Source: Daphnia pulex
Taxonomy: Eukaryota > Arthropoda > Branchiopoda > Diplostraca > Daphniidae
Assembly (NCBI RefSeq): GCF_021134715.1
Contig: NC_060022.1
Location: 4,035,001 to 4,099,000, forward strand
Direction: 5' to 3'
Length of the DNA stretch: 64,000 nucleotides
The position numbers and the translations under genes were made by a program. Below are positions 60,401 through 64,000 of the stretch, one piece after another (position 1 is the first letter of the stretch; the number at the start of each line of letters is the position of its first letter). The notes below the pieces were generated by a model, which was given only the letters and a program-made list of their open reading frames with translations, ran no database searches and was not told the origin of the DNA.

Positions 60401-63180
60401 AACTGAAATCACGGAAAAACCGATAATATAGTAAAAAGACTTAACATCGCCCGTACATATAAGAAAATGCTCCATTGAAGAGAACACGTTTAGTTTCGAA
60501 GAAACGAAAAAATAAGGTTTCAACAAACCCTCAAACGGTCGATTTGGAAAAAATTCAATGTAGCGTGGTCTATATAGGTTATAGGTACATTAATTGGGAA
60601 CCCCGGGAAACGAAGTTTTTTTTAATGACGCAATTTCATCGTGTCCTGCCGTTGTTACAGCTTCCCAAATACGTTATTGGCCCAAATCACTAATTCAATT
60701 TGTCTTGTGGTACTCTAGAGCATCAAACCCTAGAAAGAAAAAAAGAAATAGAAGTTGGAGGTTTTCCCGGTGTACCGTGTTGTAAATGACCAGTTACGTC
60801 GATTTGTAACAGAACTGCGCAAAAAGGCCCACAACTTTTGTTGTGTGCACGGCGAGAAGGTGACGCAGTAGATACCGGGGGATAGCATTAGAGTTTTAAC
60901 CAGGGTCAACTTCCAATGCTGTTTTTCCACGGTGTTTCCAATTAGCCGCCCTTAATGGCCTTCTCCCAGAGCGCTATAGTTCATTCGTAATTCGATATTC
61001 CCGCACGGCATCACGATCTTTGTTCGCATACTAGCTAAAAAAGTAAATAAAAAAGAAGAAACTCAACTTTGGTTTTCGATGCGACAGCAACATGTAACAA
61101 CGTACGGAGAGACCCAGCGAATATCGATTTCTCCCGTTTTTTGGCACATGAAAACCTTGTTAGCGAAATGACGATAGTCGAGTCTCTCTAGACAGCTGAT
61201 GCGTGGAGCAGCGCTCTATCATCGGCAGGATCAAGTCTTACATACGACTGATTTACTTGAACTCGTCGTTGTCGTTGTCGTTGTCACGAAAATAAAAACA
61301 AAAGAAAAAAGGGAAAACACCGGGCGCGCGTTTTAAAAGGACTAGAACGAACACGCCAGCCCCGGCATTTTGGGGCTCCTGTTCAGTGTTTCGTGTCACT
61401 GATGTATGCGCAGCTCTTAGACGTCAGTGCGGTCGGCCTTCACCAACGTGATGGATTGAAGCCTGAAAACACGCCCTCGGGCTTTTTTTTTGCGTGGTTT
61501 TCAAATCGTTTCTCCTTTTTTTAAAAAAATCGCTAATAATATCTGCGTATCCACAAATGTCGTTCGTTACAATTTTTGGTTTTTATTGTCTTATTGATAC
61601 TGTAAAATCATTAGCAGGGTGACCATAATTTGATTTTGACCAAGGTTAACTTTAAATCAAAACCTTGGCAAATCTACAAGATTTTTGGCCGTTCCACTTG
61701 AGAGGTGTAATGACTTGCATTCGTCTTTGTCGACGATGGGCTTACATTCCGAATTTATGAAATTGTTTCGCTTCGTATATCCAAAGTCATATACAGTATA
61801 CATATACACAGTATTATAAAACATGAAAAGCCGGCGACGACGCTTAATTAAGAGGCTAATCCCGACGGGACTGCGGCAATATGCGGCGGTCTCGAGTTTT
61901 CTTCTTTTGTTTTGATAAGACGTTCCGTCCCGTTTATTATTTGCTTGGGACGGCATCGCCAACGTTGTTGCATGTATATATACATACGTATACATAATTG
62001 CAGCTTGATTTTCTCAAAGTTCCAGACAAAATATAGTCCAGAGAGTCCAGACATGTCAAGAAAAGAAGAAAGAAAAGAAGGCCAATGTGTTCGATACATC
62101 AACCGGAAAGAAAAAGGAAGGCCATTAGAAGAGATAAAAAGTCCAACAACAGAATATGCAGCATTGTCATTAGACAACACTTGAGCCAAACTAGCGAGTA
62201 TGGAAACACTGCGCAGTTATGAAACGGCCATTAGTTTATTACGACGAGAGAAGGGATGTGATGATGCAAAATAGACCGTTGCTGCCCGACCGTTGCTTAT
62301 TATATACGATACGCAACACGAGACGACAGCCGACAATAACGGCACATATTTATTGTCACGGGGGTCTCCTGAATCCCACCACCGAAAACAAAAAAGGGAT
62401 AATGAAAGTATCAAATAATAACAAGCCAAAAAGGGATAAAAGGAAAAAAGAAACACAACGCAGCAACAAAAGAGGAGGAGGAATAATTATTTCACTTGAA
62501 CGATTTGAATAAATACTTTTTGCAGTGTCGTATTAGACTGCGCAGTCTATTGAAAAAGCAAAGGCCCCCGAAAAACCAAAAACAATTCAACATATTCGTC
62601 TGGCGTGCAGCAAGTGAAAGTGATGTTGACTCCGCTTATTTAGCGCCATCTTCAATTTCATTTTCTTGGACGTAAATAATCTATCTCGACCGTCGTCTCT
62701 TTTTCCCGGTAGCTCTCTCATCATCTCTTTCTCTTTTTCTTTCTTCATCTTCTTGCAAAAGCGTTTATGTTCGTGTCATCTCCAATTTCCCGCCCACTCA
62801 CGGGACAACGGCAATCATCGTTATCGCCCATCATCGACCGTAGTGGACAACATACTTACAACGGGTTGTTAGCTGGAATCCAGCAAGCTCCTCCGCCTAT
62901 GCGGGAACCATTCGCCCAGCAAAAAGTCAATATCCTACACAACTCTTCTTCCCAGCAGTCATCCATCTATTTACTTTTTCTTTTTTCTTTCTTTTTTTCC
63001 TTTCGGGATTCTGTTCACACATTGGCACAGTATAAGAAAGTTTTGGCGAACTAACAACAAAAATGACAGATTTCGTTGCCAGGGAAAGAAACAAGAAAAG
63101 AAAAATGTGATGGATAAAGTTTGTTCGCGCTAAACGTATTCTATCAGCTATAATCTACGAAAAGGGACCGGTGTGGCGGA
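57477..63180. other. Long region without a supported gene
   Basis: The 3' UTR of the helicase gene lies at the left end. The rest contains only short open frames without recognised domains (e.g. 59,371-59,721 and 62,767-63,054). A GC-rich patch near 61,310-61,450 with TTTTAAAAGG and TCAGTGTTTCG resembles a core promoter. A GTTGTC trinucleotide-type repeat is at 61,264-61,286. It may be a large intron or promoter region of a gene continuing outside the window. Confidence 0.35.
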
Positions 63181-63458
63181 AGGTCCTTTTTGATCATGAA
63201 ATTTTCTCGTTGCACTTTGCTTGAAGTGTTAAAAAGTAAAAATATTTTTGAATTTTGGTTGTTTACCCGCAGACAAAGTTATGAGGTACAAAAACAGGCC
63301 TGATCTGCATTCGTTCGAAAAGTTATTTAATGAACCCTAACTGAGTAAACAATTCCAATCAACCGCCAAGCTCATGGATAATCGTACTATCTAACGATTT
63401 ATAACAAACGCCATCAACCAGCCAAAAAGGAAGAGTAGAGATAAATGTTTCCTACCTT

Positions 63459-63826
63459 TTAGCCTGGGAAATACGGCCAGGCATCCACAATTGCTTCATC
63501 CATCCCACAGAAGTTGAATCCAGCATCAGGCGGGATGGAAAAGGGTGTCCTCGTGAATACACCCACACTCCATGTGAGTGTGAGTGGGGGTGACCCGACA
63601 TCGTTAGTTTCTCCAATCAAGAGGGATGATGCAGTGTATCTAAATGAAAAATACAAATTTGGGTTAGAAACAACAACTCAGCAAGGACAAGTTGAAAATG
63701 AGATTTTGAGATGTAATACACTGCATTTGTGCAAGATATGCATCATTATAATATCTAACAGGTAACCAAATCATTGACCATCAAACGATGATCCTAAGAT
63801 GTTTGCTGATGGCAAGTCAAATACTA
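63459..63826 (-). pseudogene. Broken paralogue of the Cys-rich peptide gene
   Basis: Homologous to 45,113-45,533. The exon-2 equivalent (about 63,775-63,826) reads LTCHQQTS then TAG, where the intact copy has CAG. The exon-3 equivalent starts after TTTTTCATTTAG but soon meets TGA. A one-base deletion shifts the block ECGCIHE, which is still readable in another frame. Flanking DNA from about 63,190 to 63,950 is also related to the 44,750-45,650 region, so the whole locus was duplicated. Exon 1 would lie beyond the window end. Confidence 0.6.
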
Positions 63827-64000
63827 GCACATTCAAAACTTGTATATCTTGTACTATTATGATGGTTGAATGGTTATAATGGCTTGCTCAGGTCTTATAT
63901 CTATACAAAAGAAAAGTTTACATAGTGCAAACAAATTGCCATGCATTGACAGGGGGCTGTCAAGTTGTTATGTTATGTCATGTTAGTCAGAAACTAACAT

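Noticed and set aside
62767-63054. 95-codon + strand frame with a QSSLSPIID segment
   Set aside because: The end is encoded by a T/C-rich tract and there is no recognised domain or clear splice partner; possible but unsupported.

Overview
The window reads as nuclear DNA of an arthropod, most likely a branchiopod crustacean such as Daphnia. Genes have many exons, and most introns are 50-75 bp with GT..AG borders. The gene set (Sno/Ski, Ack, SID-1-like, Dot1/grappa, Bgcn/YTHDC2-like) is typical of arthropods, and intergenic DNA is rich in microsatellites and small non-autonomous transposons. Exon joins were made by hand from splice sites and checked by reading phase. Family names come from recognised motifs, not from a database search.

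Left part (1-12,950): a Sno/Ski-family co-repressor on the + strand in five coding exons, then about 8 kb without a convincing gene. That stretch holds microsatellites, a 15-base G run and a 767-bp hAT-like non-autonomous transposon with terminal inverted repeats and an 8-bp target duplication. A diverged second copy lies near 17.2-18.0 kb.

Middle part (12,955-41,500): mostly minus-strand genes. These are an activated-Cdc42 kinase (Ack), a SID-1/SIDT transmembrane protein, a decayed tandem cluster of small secreted Tyr/Thr-rich genes (24.4-28.1 kb), a full-length Dot1-type H3K79 methyltransferase, and a small LDL-receptor-A membrane protein. One 58-bp intron of the last gene has been enlarged to 1,091 bp by a 1,031-bp Tc1/mariner-like foldback element.

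Right part (42,300-64,000): a C-terminal RING protein (+), a small Cys-rich secreted peptide gene (-) with a broken paralogue at the right edge of the window, a possible spliced non-coding transcript, a secreted EndoU ribonuclease (-), an acid ceramidase (-), and a Bgcn/YTHDC2-type DEAH helicase (+). The helicase has R3H, ankyrin and OB-like regions and intact ATPase motifs but no YTH domain. From 57.5 to 63.2 kb no gene is supported.

The genes do not form an operon or one pathway. Recurring themes are chromatin and signalling regulators (Sno, Ack, Dot1), RNA-related proteins (SID-1-like, EndoU, Bgcn-like) and secreted or lysosomal proteins (ceramidase, EndoU, Cys-rich and Tyr-rich peptides). 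I found no radically new system. The most notable findings are the two transposon families, the decaying gene cluster, the Cys-rich peptide pair and the helicase architecture.
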